This document shows, piece after piece, positions 1 to 9,048 of a DNA stretch of 64,000 bases. The stretch lies in contig CAVXYA010000009.1 in the NCBI GenBank assembly GCA_963765955.1, positions 62,001 through 126,000 of the forward strand, read 5' to 3'. The stretch comes from JAXDMK01 sp963765955. Lineage in GTDB: Bacteria; Actinomycetota; Acidimicrobiia; Acidimicrobiales; AC-14. The notes under the pieces were generated by a model. That model was not told the origin of the DNA. It saw only the letters and a program-made list of their open reading frames with translations, and searched no databases. The number at the start of each line of letters is the position of its first letter. The first letter of the stretch is position 1. The translations under genes and the position numbers were made by a program.

Positions 1-610
1 CAGGTGGCCGAGGTGAAGCGGGCTTCGTTCCGCGACGAGACCTACTGGGGCCGGCCGGTCCCGGGCTTCGGCGACCCGCGACGCCACCGTGCTGGTCGTC
101 GGCCTCGCCCCCGCCGCCCATGGCGGCAACCGCACCGGGCGGGTCTTCACCGGCGACCGGTCCGGCGACTGGGTGTTCCGGGCCCTGTGGAAGGCGGGCT
201 TCGCCAACCAGCCCACGAGCGTCGACGCCGACGACGGTTTGGAGCTCACCGGCGCCTACGTGGCCGCGGTGGTGCGCTGCGCCCCGCCGGCCAACAAGCC
301 GACCCCCGACGAGCGCGACCGTTGCCTCGGGTACCTCCGGCGGGAGCTGGCCCTGCTCGCGGGCGTCCGGGTCATCGTGGTCCTGGGCCAGTTCGCCCTG
401 GACGGGGTGAGCCGGCTGTACCGCCTGCGCCCCCGACCCCGGTTCGGCCACGGGGTCGAGCACGTCCTACCCGACGGGCGGGTCCTGCTCTGCTCCTACC
501 ATCCGAGCCAGCAGAACACCTTCACCGGCGTCCTCACCGAAGACGCCTTCGACGCCGTCTTCTCCCGGGCCCGGGAGATCGTCAGCCCAGGGCCGCCACC
601 AGCTCACTGA
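1..610 (+). CDS. Uracil-DNA glycosylase, family 5 (UdgB-like), 5'-truncated by window edge
   Basis: Removes uracil (and probably other deaminated bases) from DNA as the first step of base-excision repair. The motif GLAPAAHGGNRTGR, followed by FTGD and the late motif YHPSQQN, is the signature of family-5 uracil glycosylases. The beginning of the gene is outside the window. The first about 25 residues (ending GRPVPGFGDP) are read in frame 1 and the rest (from RDATVLVVGL) in frame 2, so one base is lost or gained near position 78. Because the protein reads perfectly across the join, I treat this as an assembly indel. The 3' end overlaps the convergent permease gene by 29 nt. Confidence 0.85.
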
Positions 611-1373
611 CCCCGTAGACGACGGCCAGCAGGCCGAGGAAACCGGCCACCGCCAGCCGCAGGCGGCGGTCGGAGGCGCGAATCGATAGCGACGCCCCCA
701 GCCGGGCCCCCGGGATCACGCCGAGGGTGAGGAAGAACGCCAGCCGCCAGTCGATGTCGCCCAGGAAGGCGTGGGTGACGGTGCCGGGGACGGCCAGGAT
801 GCCGACGCACGTCAGCGACGTGGCCACCGTGGCCTTGAGCGGCAGGCGCAGGATCTGGTTGAAGGCGGGGACGAGGACCGTCCCGCCGCCGAGGCCGAGC
901 AGGCCGGAGAGCAGTCCCGCCGCCGTCCCCACCCCGGCCGCCGCCACCCTCGACCGGCGCACCGGTGGGATCACCGAGGCCCCATTCTCGCCGGACTCGC
1001 CCACGGGCGTGCGGGCCATGCGCAGGGCGGTGATCCCGATGGTGACTGCGGTGAGCACCATGAGCCAGTGCCCGTCGCCGGGCACGACGTGCGACAGCAG
1101 GGAACCGGCGACGGCCGCGACCACGCCCGCGGGCGCGACGCTGGCTACCACCCGCCAATCGACGAGGTGGTCGCGGGAATAGCGGATCGTGCCCGACACC
1201 GCCCCCGGGAAGATCGAGGGCAGGGTGGTGCCGACAGCCACCAAGGTCGACGCCCCCAGGAGGCGCACGCCCGGCGTCGAGATCACCGCCCCGCCGATGC
1301 CGAAGGCGCCCGACAGGATCCCCGTGAGCACGCCGAGGGCGACGGCCAGCAGGTCGCCCAGCGGGCCGGTCAC
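582..1373 (-). CDS. TauE/SafE-family (DUF81) membrane permease
   Basis: Polytopic inner-membrane protein of the sulfite exporter TauE/SafE family, probably moving a small organic or sulfur-containing anion; the substrate cannot be read from sequence. The two homologous halves are visible: GVLTGILSGAFGIGGAVIS near the N terminus and GLLSGLLGLGGGTVLVPA in the middle, each followed by the loop that characterises the family, with about eight hydrophobic segments in total. The frame is open upstream to 1481, but that part overlaps the next gene and looks non-coding, so I chose the GTG at 1373. It follows the DsbA-like gene by about 10 nt on the same strand and is probably co-transcribed with it. 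Confidence 0.8.
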   Translation of the reverse strand: MTGPLGDLLAVALGVLTGILSGAFGIGGAVISTPGVRLLGASTLVAVGTTLPSIFPGAVSGTIRYSRDHLVDWRVVASVAPAGVVAAVAGSLLSHVVPGDGHWLMVLTAVTIGITALRMARTPVGESGENGASVIPPVRRSRVAAAGVGTAAGLLSGLLGLGGGTVLVPAFNQILRLPLKATVATSLTCVGILAVPGTVTHAFLGDIDWRLAFFLTLGVIPGARLGASLSIRASDRRLRLAVAGFLGLLAVVYGVSELVAALG

Positions 1374-1383
1374 GGGCAGGTGG

Positions 1384-1995
1384 CTAGCGGCGGATGGTGG
1401 TGTGCTTGAACTCGTTGATGTCGGGGCAGTCGTCGATGAGCCCCAGCACCCGTTCGACGGTGGCCCGGGCCCCGTCGGCATCGCCGCCGGGACGGCTCAT
1501 GACCCGGACGAACACCGCGTCGTCGCCCACCAGCACGGTGGGCACCCCGAACACCTGGTGCTCGGCGACCACTGCCAGGTGCTCCCGGCGGAAGGTCTCC
1601 CTCGGCTCGCCGGATGCCACCAGCGCGAACACCTCGTCGGGATCGAGCCCGTTGTCGGCCAGCACCTTGCGCAGGACCGACTCCTCCCGGATGTCGAGGG
1701 CATCGTCGTGGCGGGCGGCGAACAGGGCGAAATGCACTTCGGGGAAGGCCTCGGGGAACGTGTCGCGCACAGCCACGCCCACCTCGACGGCCAGCCGGTT
1801 GGCGGCCATGGCCGGGTCGTCCCAGACGTCGACGCCCCCCTCCTCGACCTTGGTCTGGTTGAGGGAGAACGGGATCCAGCGGACGGTCCAGCCCGGCTCC
1901 TTCTGGAGGGCGACGAGCACGTGCTCGGAGAAGTTGCGGGCGAACGGGCAGCGGTAGTCCCAGGTGACGGCGAAGTCGGGCACGGTGCGGGTCAT
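1384..1995 (-). CDS. DsbA-family thioredoxin-fold oxidoreductase (FrnE-like)
   Basis: A 203-residue thioredoxin-fold protein of the DsbA/FrnE type, with the DYRCPFAR segment near residue 13 where the family keeps its active-site loop. Only one cysteine is present in the loop (CPFA rather than CxxC), which suggests the DsbA-like 2-hydroxychromene-isomerase/FrnE branch and not a classical disulfide oxidase. The cis-proline segment is visible as FGVPTVLVGDD. No signal peptide is seen, so it is probably cytoplasmic. It lies just upstream of the TauE/SafE permease on the same strand. Substrate unknown. Confidence 0.75.
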   Translation of the reverse strand: MTRTVPDFAVTWDYRCPFARNFSEHVLVALQKEPGWTVRWIPFSLNQTKVEEGGVDVWDDPAMAANRLAVEVGVAVRDTFPEAFPEVHFALFAARHDDALDIREESVLRKVLADNGLDPDEVFALVASGEPRETFRREHLAVVAEHQVFGVPTVLVGDDAVFVRVMSRPGGDADGARATVERVLGLIDDCPDINEFKHTTIRR

Positions 1996-2004
1996 GGCGT
2001 AGGA

Positions 2005-3197
2005 CTACCCGCCGCGGCCGCCGGCGATCCTTCCTCGGCCGGTAGGGGGCGGGGGCGCCTTCTTCTTCTTGGGCGGGTCGGGCGGGCGCAGGCGGGGGGC
2101 GTCGACCGCCACCTCCGGCCACCGCTTGCGCTGGTTGTGCGACAGCCGCCGTGAGCAGCTCGATGGCGCCGGGGTCGTCGTCCCCCGGCCGTCCCTCGAT
2201 GGTGCCGTCCTGGAGCATCCGCACGATCAACTCCCGGCCCAGGTCGGTGCGGACGATGGTGAGCGTCCAGTCGCCGAAGGCCCCGATGCCGCCGGTGGAG
2301 ATGTCGGCGTGCTCGGCCGCGAAGTCGGGGCACATCTTGCAGCCCTCGCGGGTCCAGGCGTGGCACTCCTTGAGCGGCACCTCGTGGTAGCTGCCGTCCC
2401 GCATCCAGATCTGGAGGACGCCCTTGATGTTCATCTTCACCATGTCCTGCCGGCGCAGGCCGTGCTTGGCCTCCAGCAGCTCCTCGAAGATGGCGTCGTC
2501 GAACGTCTTGGAGCACAGCAGGCCGATGTTGAGCACGAAGCGGCGGGCGGGTTTGCCCGCCTTGCGCACCGTCATCACCGGGGGCACGGACGATTGGCAG
2601 CTCATCCCCACCAGGGCGATCTTCTCGGCGCCCGCCGGCGACCGCCTCCTCGTAGGCCATGGTGTTGGCCGAGTAGGTGTAGCGGCTGCCGGCCGCGGCC
2701 AGCACCTCCTCCCGGGTGCGGGCCACGCCCGGGATCGCCTTCCACGAGGTGCCGTCGCCCTCCAGGTAGGAGACGAGGGCGGCGTCGATGATGTCGTGCT
2801 CGAGGGCCCAGATGAGCATGGCCGAGACGAGGCCGCCGTCCTGGCCGATCTCGACCAGCTTGGGGTCGGCGGCCCGGGCCAGGATGATGTCCTTGGAGAT
2901 CCCCGAGACCTCCTCCTTGGCCCGGGTGCGGCCGAAGATGGCGGTGTCGATCTCCGGCTCCCAGTCGCGGAAGCGGGGGCAGGCCCGGGTGCAGGAGGTG
3001 CAGCCCCGGTCGCCGTGGCCGCAGCCGCCCGGTCCGCCCTCCTCCTCCAGGTGGAAGGGCTTGTAGATGCCCTCGCCGTCGTCGTAGCCGAGGACGTCGT
3101 GGGGGCAGGCGACGACGCATCCGGCACAGCCCGTGCACAGCCCCGAGGTGACGACCTCGGAGTACAGGTGCTTCCAATGCAGGACCTCGCGCGCCAC
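2005..3197 (-). CDS. Coenzyme F420 hydrogenase/dehydrogenase beta-subunit family protein (FrhB-like), two frame breaks
   Basis: Flavin and iron-sulfur protein of the FrhB/FdhB family, which uses reduced coenzyme F420 or passes electrons to and from it. Near the N terminus are two ferredoxin-type clusters, CTGCAGCVVACP and GCTSCTRACPR. The FrhB core follows, with GQDGGLVSAML, the segment ALVGMSCQSS, and a late CKMCPDFAAEHADIS motif. A lysine- and proline-rich tail (PPDPPKKKKAPPPP) closes the protein. Reading it requires a frame change near 2640 and another near 2150; homology is continuous across both. The GTG at 3197 is the best start because the upstream residues look non-coding. Partner enzymes are not encoded nearby. 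Confidence 0.8.
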
Positions 3198-3243
3198 GAG
3201 GAACCACTGTACGGCCGCCGGATCACCTGCCAGGACCCAGTGG

Positions 3244-3384
3244 ACTTTGGCGCGTACGGGGCGGCACGCGCCCACCGTGCGCTAAAGACCGTTGCGACGA
3301 GCCCAGCGTCGCGCGCCGGCCACGTTTCCCCGCCGGAACTCTGGCGCGTCCGGGGCGGCAGGCGCCCATGACGCGCCAAAGACC
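3244..3384. repeat. Two copies of a 47-bp palindromic intergenic repeat
   Basis: Copies lie at 3244-3290 and 3338-3384 and match at 39 of 47 positions. Each begins ACT(T/C)TGGCGCGT and ends GCGC(T/C)AAAGACC, so each can fold on itself. In the second copy the arms TGGCGCGTC (3342-3350) and GACGCGCCA (3370-3378) are perfectly complementary. No protein is encoded here. The arrangement resembles REP-like or other small mobile palindromic elements, but I know of no named family that it matches. Confidence 0.6.
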
Positions 3385-3446
3385 ACCAGTGCCACGACGG
3401 TGTCGAGCGGGGAGCCGGAGACGGGTGCGTACCGGGAGCCCGGCTG

Positions 3447-3475
3447 TTGACAGCCCCTATGGGGAAGAATACGTT
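3447..3475 (+). promoter_or_regulatory. Candidate sigma-70-type promoter
   Basis: A consensus TTGACA at 3447-3452 is followed after 17 bp by TACGTT at 3470-3475, in a stretch that is unusually A/T-rich for this genome. It points at the small membrane-peptide gene at 3614, which would give a leader of about 130 nt. This is a motif match only. Confidence 0.35.
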
Positions 3476-3613
3476 TGCGACCGCGGCGCGATAGTCCCAA
3501 TGAGCGTGTCGCCCGTTCGGCTTACTGCACCTAACCTGCTCTGGACCCCGGCAGGCAGAGAGGTACCAGTCCGCAATTTCTGTCGAGTCCATTATAGAGG
3601 AACGAGTGAGCAG

Positions 3614-3697
3614 ATGAGCCTCATAATTACGCTGTTGATCATCTTCCTGATTTTCGCGGTGGCGGGCTGGGGCTGGAGGAAGGGCCGGGGCGGCTGA
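3614..3697 (+). CDS. 27-residue single-pass membrane peptide
   Basis: A 27-residue peptide: an almost entirely hydrophobic stretch (LIITLLIIFLIFAVAG) and a basic, glycine-rich tail (WRKGRGG), the pattern of a one-helix membrane miniprotein with its C terminus on the cytoplasmic side. The start is supported by a purine-rich ribosome-binding stretch (AGAGGAACGAG) about 8 nt upstream and by the A/T-rich promoter-like region before it. No homologous family is recognised. The codons are distinctly A/T-rich at the start compared with neighbouring genes. It could be fortuitous, but the signals agree. Confidence 0.5.
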   Translation: MSLIITLLIIFLIFAVAGWGWRKGRGG

Positions 3698-3703
3698 ACT
3701 GGC

Positions 3704-4381
3704 TCAGCTCGACGACGACCGCTGAAGCAGCCGTCCGATCGGCGTCCGGTCGAGTTCCCGCAGGATCTGGGCCACGTCGTCGTAGACGGCGATGGCGCCC
3801 GCCTCCTCCAGGTGGCAGCGGCTGATCCCGCCCGTCAGCACGGCCACCACCTTCAGCCCGAGCGGCTCGGCCGCCTTCACGTCCCACACGGTGTCGCCCA
3901 GCACGAGGGTGTCGGCCGGGTCGAGCCCGGTGGCCTCCAGCGCGGCCTGGAACACGTCGGGCTCGGGCTTGCTGTGGTCGACCTCGTCCTTGCTCACGAT
4001 GTGGTCGATCGACCCGTCGGGGGCGCCGATGGCCTCCATCATGGCGTCAAGCTGCTCCTCGTTGGCCGAGCTGGCGATGGCGACGCGGGCTCCCCGCCGG
4101 TGGACCTCGCCGATCAGCTCACCGGCTTGGGGGAAGGCCCGGATCTCGGCCATCAGCTCCCGGAAGTGCTTGGAGTGACCGTCGGACGCCTCCTCGCTCG
4201 CATGGCCGATCAGCTCCTCGACGAGCATGTCGCTGCCCATGCCGATGAGGTGGTGGATGCCGGACATGGGCACATCCGCCTCGCCCGCGTCGCGAAAGGC
4301 GCGGGCCCAGGCGATGACGTGGAGGTAGTTGGTGTCGGCGAGGGTTCCGTCGACGTCGAAGATGACACCGGTCGAAGCCAT
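3704..4381 (-). CDS. HAD-superfamily hydrolase (phosphoglycolate-phosphatase/phosphoglucomutase-like)
   Basis: Small-molecule phosphatase or phosphomutase of the haloacid dehalogenase superfamily, subfamily I. Motif I is FDVDGTLADTN at residues 7-17, with the nucleophilic Asp and acid/base Asp present. Motif II is IASSAN, and the motif III lysine with motif IV appears as KPEPDVF and LGDTVWDV. A helical cap domain lies between motifs I and II. The ATG at 4381 directly precedes motif I. It is divergent from the DUF1697 gene with a 60-bp gap that must hold both promoters. Substrate not determinable. Confidence 0.85.
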   Translation of the reverse strand: MASTGVIFDVDGTLADTNYLHVIAWARAFRDAGEADVPMSGIHHLIGMGSDMLVEELIGHASEEASDGHSKHFRELMAEIRAFPQAGELIGEVHRRGARVAIASSANEEQLDAMMEAIGAPDGSIDHIVSKDEVDHSKPEPDVFQAALEATGLDPADTLVLGDTVWDVKAAEPLGLKVVAVLTGGISRCHLEEAGAIAVYDDVAQILRELDRTPIGRLLQRSSSS

Positions 4382-4441
4382 GGCGACGGGCCTACCCGTC
4401 CCGGTCGGGGTCGCACACCGGGCGACGGGTAGAAATCGCCC

Positions 4442-4978
4442 ATGCCCGTCTACGCCGCCCTCCTCCGGGCCATCAACCTGGGGAGCCGGAACAAGATCTC
4501 CATGCCCGACCTGCGCACGCTGTTCGAGGCCGTGGGGGCGGACGATGTGCGGACGCACGTGCAGAGCGGGAACGTGGCGTTCCGGAGCACGGAGCGGTCG
4601 CCGGCCAAGCTGGTGACGGCCATCGAGGAACGCATCTCGGCCGACCTCGGCCTCGACATCCGGGTGTTGCTGCGGACCAAGGCCGAGCTGGCCAAGATCG
4701 TCGACGGCAGTCCCTTCGCCGACGACGCCGACCACTCGACGCTCCACGTGACGTTCCTGGTCGACAAGCCCGATCCCGATCGGGTGGCGGCCGTCGACCC
4801 CTCGAAGTACGAGCCCGACCGCTTCGAGGTGATCGGGCGGGAGGTCCACCTCCACTGCCCCAACGGCTACGGCCGGTCGAAGCTGAGCAACGCCTTCTTC
4901 GAGAAGAAGCTCGACCAGGTGGGGACGACCCGCAACTGGAAGACGGTCACCACCCTGGCCGAGATGACCGGCGGGTAG
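4442..4978 (+). CDS. DUF1697 domain protein
   Basis: A 178-residue DUF1697 protein, recognisable by the N terminus YAALLRAINLGSRNKISM, the segment VQSGNVAF, and the C-terminal RNWKTVTTLAEM. The family is widespread in bacteria and its biochemical role is unknown. No membrane segments or signal peptide are seen. It ends 16 nt before the start of the Fpg/Nei glycosylase on the same strand, so the two are probably one transcript, and a link to DNA maintenance is possible but only by position. Confidence 0.85.
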   Translation: MPVYAALLRAINLGSRNKISMPDLRTLFEAVGADDVRTHVQSGNVAFRSTERSPAKLVTAIEERISADLGLDIRVLLRTKAELAKIVDGSPFADDADHSTLHVTFLVDKPDPDRVAAVDPSKYEPDRFEVIGREVHLHCPNGYGRSKLSNAFFEKKLDQVGTTRNWKTVTTLAEMTGG

Positions 4979-4994
4979 GGAGGCCCTCGCAGCG

Positions 4995-5788
4995 ATGCCG
5001 GAGCTGGTGGAGGTGGAGGCCTATCGGCGGCTGGCCGAGGGCGTGGTCGGGCGGCGGGTGGCCGAGGTGGTGGCGCCCGACGCCTGGTACCTCAAGCGGG
5101 GCCTCGACCCGGCGACGGCCGAGGCCGTGCTGACCGGCGCCAGCGTCGTTGGGACACGGCGCATCGGCAAGCTGCTCATGCTCGACCTCGACGGCGATCG
5201 TCCCGTCCTCGGGCTGCGCTTCGGGATGAGCGGGCGGCTGGTGGTCGACGGGCAGGCCGGGGTGGACGAGCTGATCTACTCACCCGATCCTCCGCCTCGA
5301 CAAGTGGGACCGCTTCGGCCTCCGCTTCGACGACGGTGGCGACCTGCGCATGCAGGACCCCCGGCGCCTGGGCGGCGTCGAGCTCGACCCGCCGGAGGCC
5401 CGGATGGGCCCCGACGCCCTTTCCGTCACCCCGTCGAAGCTGGCCGCGGCCATCGGGCACGGCCGCAGCACGGCGCCCGCTCAAGGCCCGGCTCATGGAC
5501 CAGTCCCGCATCGCCGGGGTGGGCAACCTGGCCGCCGACGAGCTGCTGTGGCGGGCCGGCCTCGACCCGGCCCGGCCCGCCGGCGCCCTGAGCGACGCCG
5601 AGCTGCGCCGCCTGCACCGCCACCTCCGGCGGACGATGTCCGACCTGATGGAGCGGGGTGGCTCCCACGCCGGGGACTTGATGGCCGAGCGCCGGGTCGG
5701 GGGCGTGTGTCCGAAGGACGGCACGCCCCTCATCCGCCGCACCGTCGGCGGCCGCACCACGTTCTCCTGTCCCAGGCACCAGACGTGA
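4995..5788 (+). CDS. Fpg/Nei-family DNA glycosylase, two frame breaks
   Basis: Bifunctional DNA glycosylase/AP lyase for oxidised bases. The N terminus MPELVEVE supplies the catalytic Pro2 and Glu3. RRIGKLLML carries the conserved lysine, and DQSRIAGVGNLAADELLW is the helix-two-turn-helix segment. The C-terminal zinc finger is CPKDG...CPRHQ, with Asp and His where classical Fpg has Cys; I recall this variant in actinobacterial Nei-like proteins. The frame changes near 5285 and near 5470, and the protein reads through smoothly when three frames are joined. The ATG at 4995 is fixed by the need for proline at position 2. Confidence 0.8.
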
Positions 5789-5827
5789 CGCCGGGTCGCC
5801 GGAAGCAACGATCGGGAGGATTGACCG

Positions 5828-6343
5828 ATGGCCGATGCCAAGAGCGACGAAGAGCGGTACAGCGTGTCCCTGACCAATCTCGACCAGCCGTTGTTCGACG
5901 GGGCGGGGGCCACCAAGCGGGACCTGGTCGAATATCTCGATGCGGTCGCCGACCGGATCCTGCCCGTCCTCGAGGACCGTCCCCTGTCGGTGATCCGGGT
6001 GCATCGGGGCCAAGAGGTGTTCATGCAGAAGAACGTGCCCAAGTACACCCCCGAGTGGGTCCCGACGGTGACCATGTGGGCGGAGAGCTGGGACGTGTCC
6101 TACGCCCTGTGCAACGACCGCCGCACGCTGCTGTGGTTCGCCAACCAGCGGGCGGTGGAGTACCACCCGACCCTGGTACTACCTCTGCGGATGGTCGAGG
6201 AGGGATGCGGACTCTCAGTCGTCGTGCTTGGTTCCGATATCGTCTGTAGCCGCGTAGATGTCAAGCATGCGACCGAGGAGCCCTTCTGGTTGAACACCAA
6301 GAGCTGTAGCTGTCATGTGCAACAGAACGGCAGTTATATTTAG
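5828..6343 (+). pseudogene. LigD-type primase/polymerase-domain gene, truncated after about 117 residues
   Basis: Residues 1-117 match the N terminus of the LigD-type polymerase domain of bacterial non-homologous end joining (YSVSLTNLDQPLFDGAGATK, DRPLSVIRVHRGQEVFMQKN, CNDRRTLLWFANQRAVEYHP). After about position 6178 the homology ends abruptly. The frame runs on for 55 unrelated residues, antisense to the next gene. The DxD metal-binding motif and the rest of the domain are missing, so the protein cannot be active. Base composition changes at the same point, from very GC-rich to A/T-richer. I infer that insertion or replacement by the island at 6.2-9.7 kb removed the 3' part. The remainder is not found on the far side. 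Confidence 0.75.
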
Positions 6344-7487
6344 CATCCCCGTGAACATCGGCTCGATACCCCGATCTTCCCGCGCCATTTGGTTGACTTG
6401 GGCTTCGAAATCAGCGGTTCCGCCTCCCTCGGCCTGCCAAAGCGACATAATTTGGACCGCGTGGTTGTCTCGCCGAAACCACTCCCGTACCGTGGCCGGA
6501 TCGAACCTCGGGTTCGGTGGTATCTGCGGCGCCGAGTGCAGCGCCGAAGGTTCAAGCTTTCCATTTGCGACGCGCTCCAACATCTCCACGGCCTCTACCT
6601 GGATATGGCTCGGGGTAATACGGGTGATTTTTTCAGATGACTCAGCGCTACTCGTCGAAAAGCGAAATAGTGTTGGGAGCCCATCAATATCGCTCGGAAG
6701 CATAGAAAGTAGCTCACGCACGTCGGTTATGGTACGAGCCGCATCTTCAATGGCGATGTCAAGCAGCAACCTATGAATATCTCGCAGCTGCTCCATCGCT
6801 TCGGAAGCTAAGGGTCCTAGATCGAATTTCTCGTCCATGCTTTCAATGTCGGACCGCACCATTGAGCCCCAATCGAAGCTGGACAAGAGATGAGTCCGCG
6901 AAAGTTGAAAGCTCACTTGCTGCCGAATATGTGGGTTCCCCCGCTCGCCTTCCACTCGGCCGATGTCTAAGCTAGAGATGGGGGCGCCACAATGTTGCAC
7001 ATAATTCCGGAACTTACAGACGAATCTGTAGCCGAGGTGCTGGTCAAAGGCTTCGGAGGTCCGACGTAGAAACAAGTGAACTGGCGTGTGTCGCTACCGT
7101 ACCGCCGTTTGAGTGCTGTCTCAGCATGGTCGAGGAAGAGTCGGAAAGACGTAAGCCAGTTTACGATCTGACCCATAAGTGCTTCGGCTAGTGACAGTCG
7201 GTCTGCGCTTCCGAAGGCCCGACCGAGCTCGATCAGAGTTGCTGCAAACTTCTGATGGTCTAGGTAGCTCTGGAAGTTTCGCTCTACCAAGGTCACCGTG
7301 AAATGTCCGCCTAGGCCAAGCACCTTGTTGACTGCCTCGGCGTATCTCTGGTAATTCGCACGAAGTGTTCAACTATCTCGAATGCTGGTCCGGCTGCTTC
7401 CTGTCTATATGCGCCAACTCCAAAATGCTCGACAACCTCGACTTGAGCCGGATCGTCGTCTTGCGGTGTCAACAAGTGCAGATCCAT
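6215..7487 (-). CDS. Unknown protein of about 420 residues in the accessory island, two frame breaks
   Basis: I do not recognise this protein. It can be read from the ATG at 7487 (MDLHLLTPQDDDPAQVEVVE) with a frame change near 7355 (after EIVEHFVR, continuing YQRYAEAVNKVL). A second change lies near 7075 (after RQFTCF, continuing HLFLRRTSEAFDQHLGYRF). It is mostly helical and rich in charged residues, with no membrane segments, signal peptide or recognised catalytic motif. The name hypothetical protein is appropriate. Its codons are clearly less GC-rich than the flanking genes, consistent with acquisition from elsewhere. It shares an island and a strand with the TIR-domain gene at 9.0-9.6 kb. 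Confidence 0.6.
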
Positions 7488-7849
7488 GGCCTTCGCCTAC
7501 GCTAGGGAGACAACTGAGGATTGTCATTCTAGGAGCCCGTTCGACGCGACGCGGGGGATTAGGTTGCAAGGCGGTCCGCTGAGCGGTTCGTGTCACGAAA
7601 GCAAGCGCGCGCGGCTCCTTACCCGAACGCGATCGGCTTACCTCCGGGGGATCTGTGGCTCGTCGAGCGACCGGGATTCCCGGTTCGGGGCGGGCGGTTT
7701 GCCGATGACGAGTCGACAAAGTGGCGAGAGGCGACTGCTACGCGTCGGGTCGGTCAGGAGCGCAGACGTGCGACGGGGGTCTACGACCCACCGCCGACGC
7801 CTGTCCGGGGCCTTGCGCCCCGTCGCGAGAGCAGCGCAGTGTTGGCGCC

Positions 7850-8385
7850 ATGTACAACGACGGTCACCGCAGGTTTCAGGACCGGTTCGACAGTCGTCGC
7901 ATCGCCGACCGGCTGGAACAGGTCACGGTGCACGCCGACCTCTCCGACGGCGATGTCGCCTTTATCGAGGCGAGCGCCATGTTCTTCCTGGCGACGGCGG
8001 ACGGCGAGGGGTGGCCCGACGTGTCGTACAAGGGCGGCCAGCCCGGCTTCGTCCGCTGCCTCGACCGCCACACGATCGCTTTCGGTCCTACGACGTCAAC
8101 GGGATGTTCCGATCGCTCGGAAACATCGTGGTCAATGATCGCGTCGCCCTGCTCTTCGTGAACTTCAGCCGGACCGGCTGCGGGTGCACGGGACAGCGTC
8201 CGTGGCCGACGCCGACCCGCTGTTGTCGACGTGGGAGGGCGCCCAGGCCGTGATCCGCGTCACCGTCGTGCGCGCTTTCCCAATTGCCCGCGATACATCC
8301 ACCGCATAGTGCTCGATCAGCTGTCCGTGTTCGCTCCCGCTCCCGGCCATCAGCCACCGGAGCCCAAGTGGAAGGCGAATAAGGA
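7850..8385 (+). pseudogene. Pyridoxamine 5'-phosphate oxidase-like protein, decayed
   Basis: Flavin-binding PNPOx-like protein related to the group annotated as pyridoxamine 5'-phosphate oxidase family. Pieces in order: FIEASAMFFLATADGEGWPDVSYKGG, then SYDVNGMFRSLGNIVVNDRVALLFV, then DPLLSTWEGAQAVIRVTV, then NCPRYIHRIVLDQLSVFAP with PAPGHQPPEPKWK. Joining them needs frame changes near 8085, 8172 and 8280, and the usual C terminus is replaced by unrelated sequence after about 8385. With three breaks and a lost end, I call it a pseudogene within the island, although some breaks may be assembly errors. Confidence 0.65.
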
Positions 8386-8389
8386 ATTC

Positions 8390-8672
8390 GGCGACTACCT
8401 GCCTGGCGCACACCTCCGAGGAGTAGGTCGAGTCCGCACTCGGAGGAAGCCAGGAGCTCCAACGCGCCGCTCCGACCTCGCGGAGGGTTGCCGTTCCCAC
8501 GACATTGCCGGATGTGCGTGCGACGAAGTCGCGCACGTCGCAAGAGCCGTGCCCACGGATCCGGCGTTCGATGCTGCCATCACGCTCAACTCGTCGTTCC
8601 GCGCTCTTGCGTACGATCGTGGGTAGGCAGGCTTCGGGACGGAACAGGGAGCTTAGCGAACGACCAGTCGTG
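8390..8672. other. Island stretch without a recognised gene
   Basis: Between the decayed oxidase-like gene and the stop of the small helical gene, open frames exist on both strands. None has a recognisable domain, a convincing start or a ribosome-binding site. The longest, on the minus strand from about 8660 down, has no ATG near its start and an arginine-rich composition typical of antisense frames. It may be decayed island DNA. Confidence 0.4.
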
Positions 8673-9020
8673 CTAACTGGTCATGAATTCTACGCCCCTT
8701 AAAGCGAACATCAAGTCTTCATTGTAATCTAGTCCAGCGACGATCCCAACGGGAGTATGAGCAACCAGAGTCCGCTGTAGGGAGAATAGCCGCAACATCA
8801 GAGTGACAAACGCCATCGCTTCGTCCACATCGTCTTGGGTAAAGTGGGTGGCTAGGTCTACTTCAAGCTTATCGAGGCGGAATAGGATCATACTGCGCAA
8901 ACCCACTAAGCCATATCGAGCGACGAATTGGTCGCGGCTTGTTTTCATTGTGTCAGGGTCGTCCAGCGCGTCAAAATAGTCCTCAAGTACCTCGGTAACG
9001 GCGTCCGCAAAGCTGTTCAC
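8673..9020 (-). CDS. Small helical protein downstream of the TIR gene, or the C-terminal domain of that protein
   Basis: A 115-residue frame beginning VNSFADAVTEVLEDYFDALDD, predicted mostly helical and acidic, with no recognised domain. Its GTG at 9020 lies 28 nt after the TIR stop on the same strand. If one base is restored just before the TIR stop, the two frames fuse without interruption through VSTFDPGKRVGEAGVNSFAD. A single protein of about 300 residues with an N-terminal TIR domain is therefore as likely as two genes. Frame breaks of this kind are common in this window. Function unknown; a sensor role for a TIR effector is inference only. Confidence 0.5.
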   Translation of the reverse strand: MNSFADAVTEVLEDYFDALDDPDTMKTSRDQFVARYGLVGLRSMILFRLDKLEVDLATHFTQDDVDEAMAFVTLMLRLFSLQRTLVAHTPVGIVAGLDYNEDLMFALRGVEFMTS

Positions 9021-9048
9021 TCCCGCTTCACCGACTCGCTTTCCCGGG

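Noticed and set aside
8165..8661. Minus-strand frame opposite the decayed oxidase-like gene
   Set aside because: No usable start codon near its beginning, no ribosome-binding site and no recognisable domain; much of it is antisense to the oxidase-like remnant.
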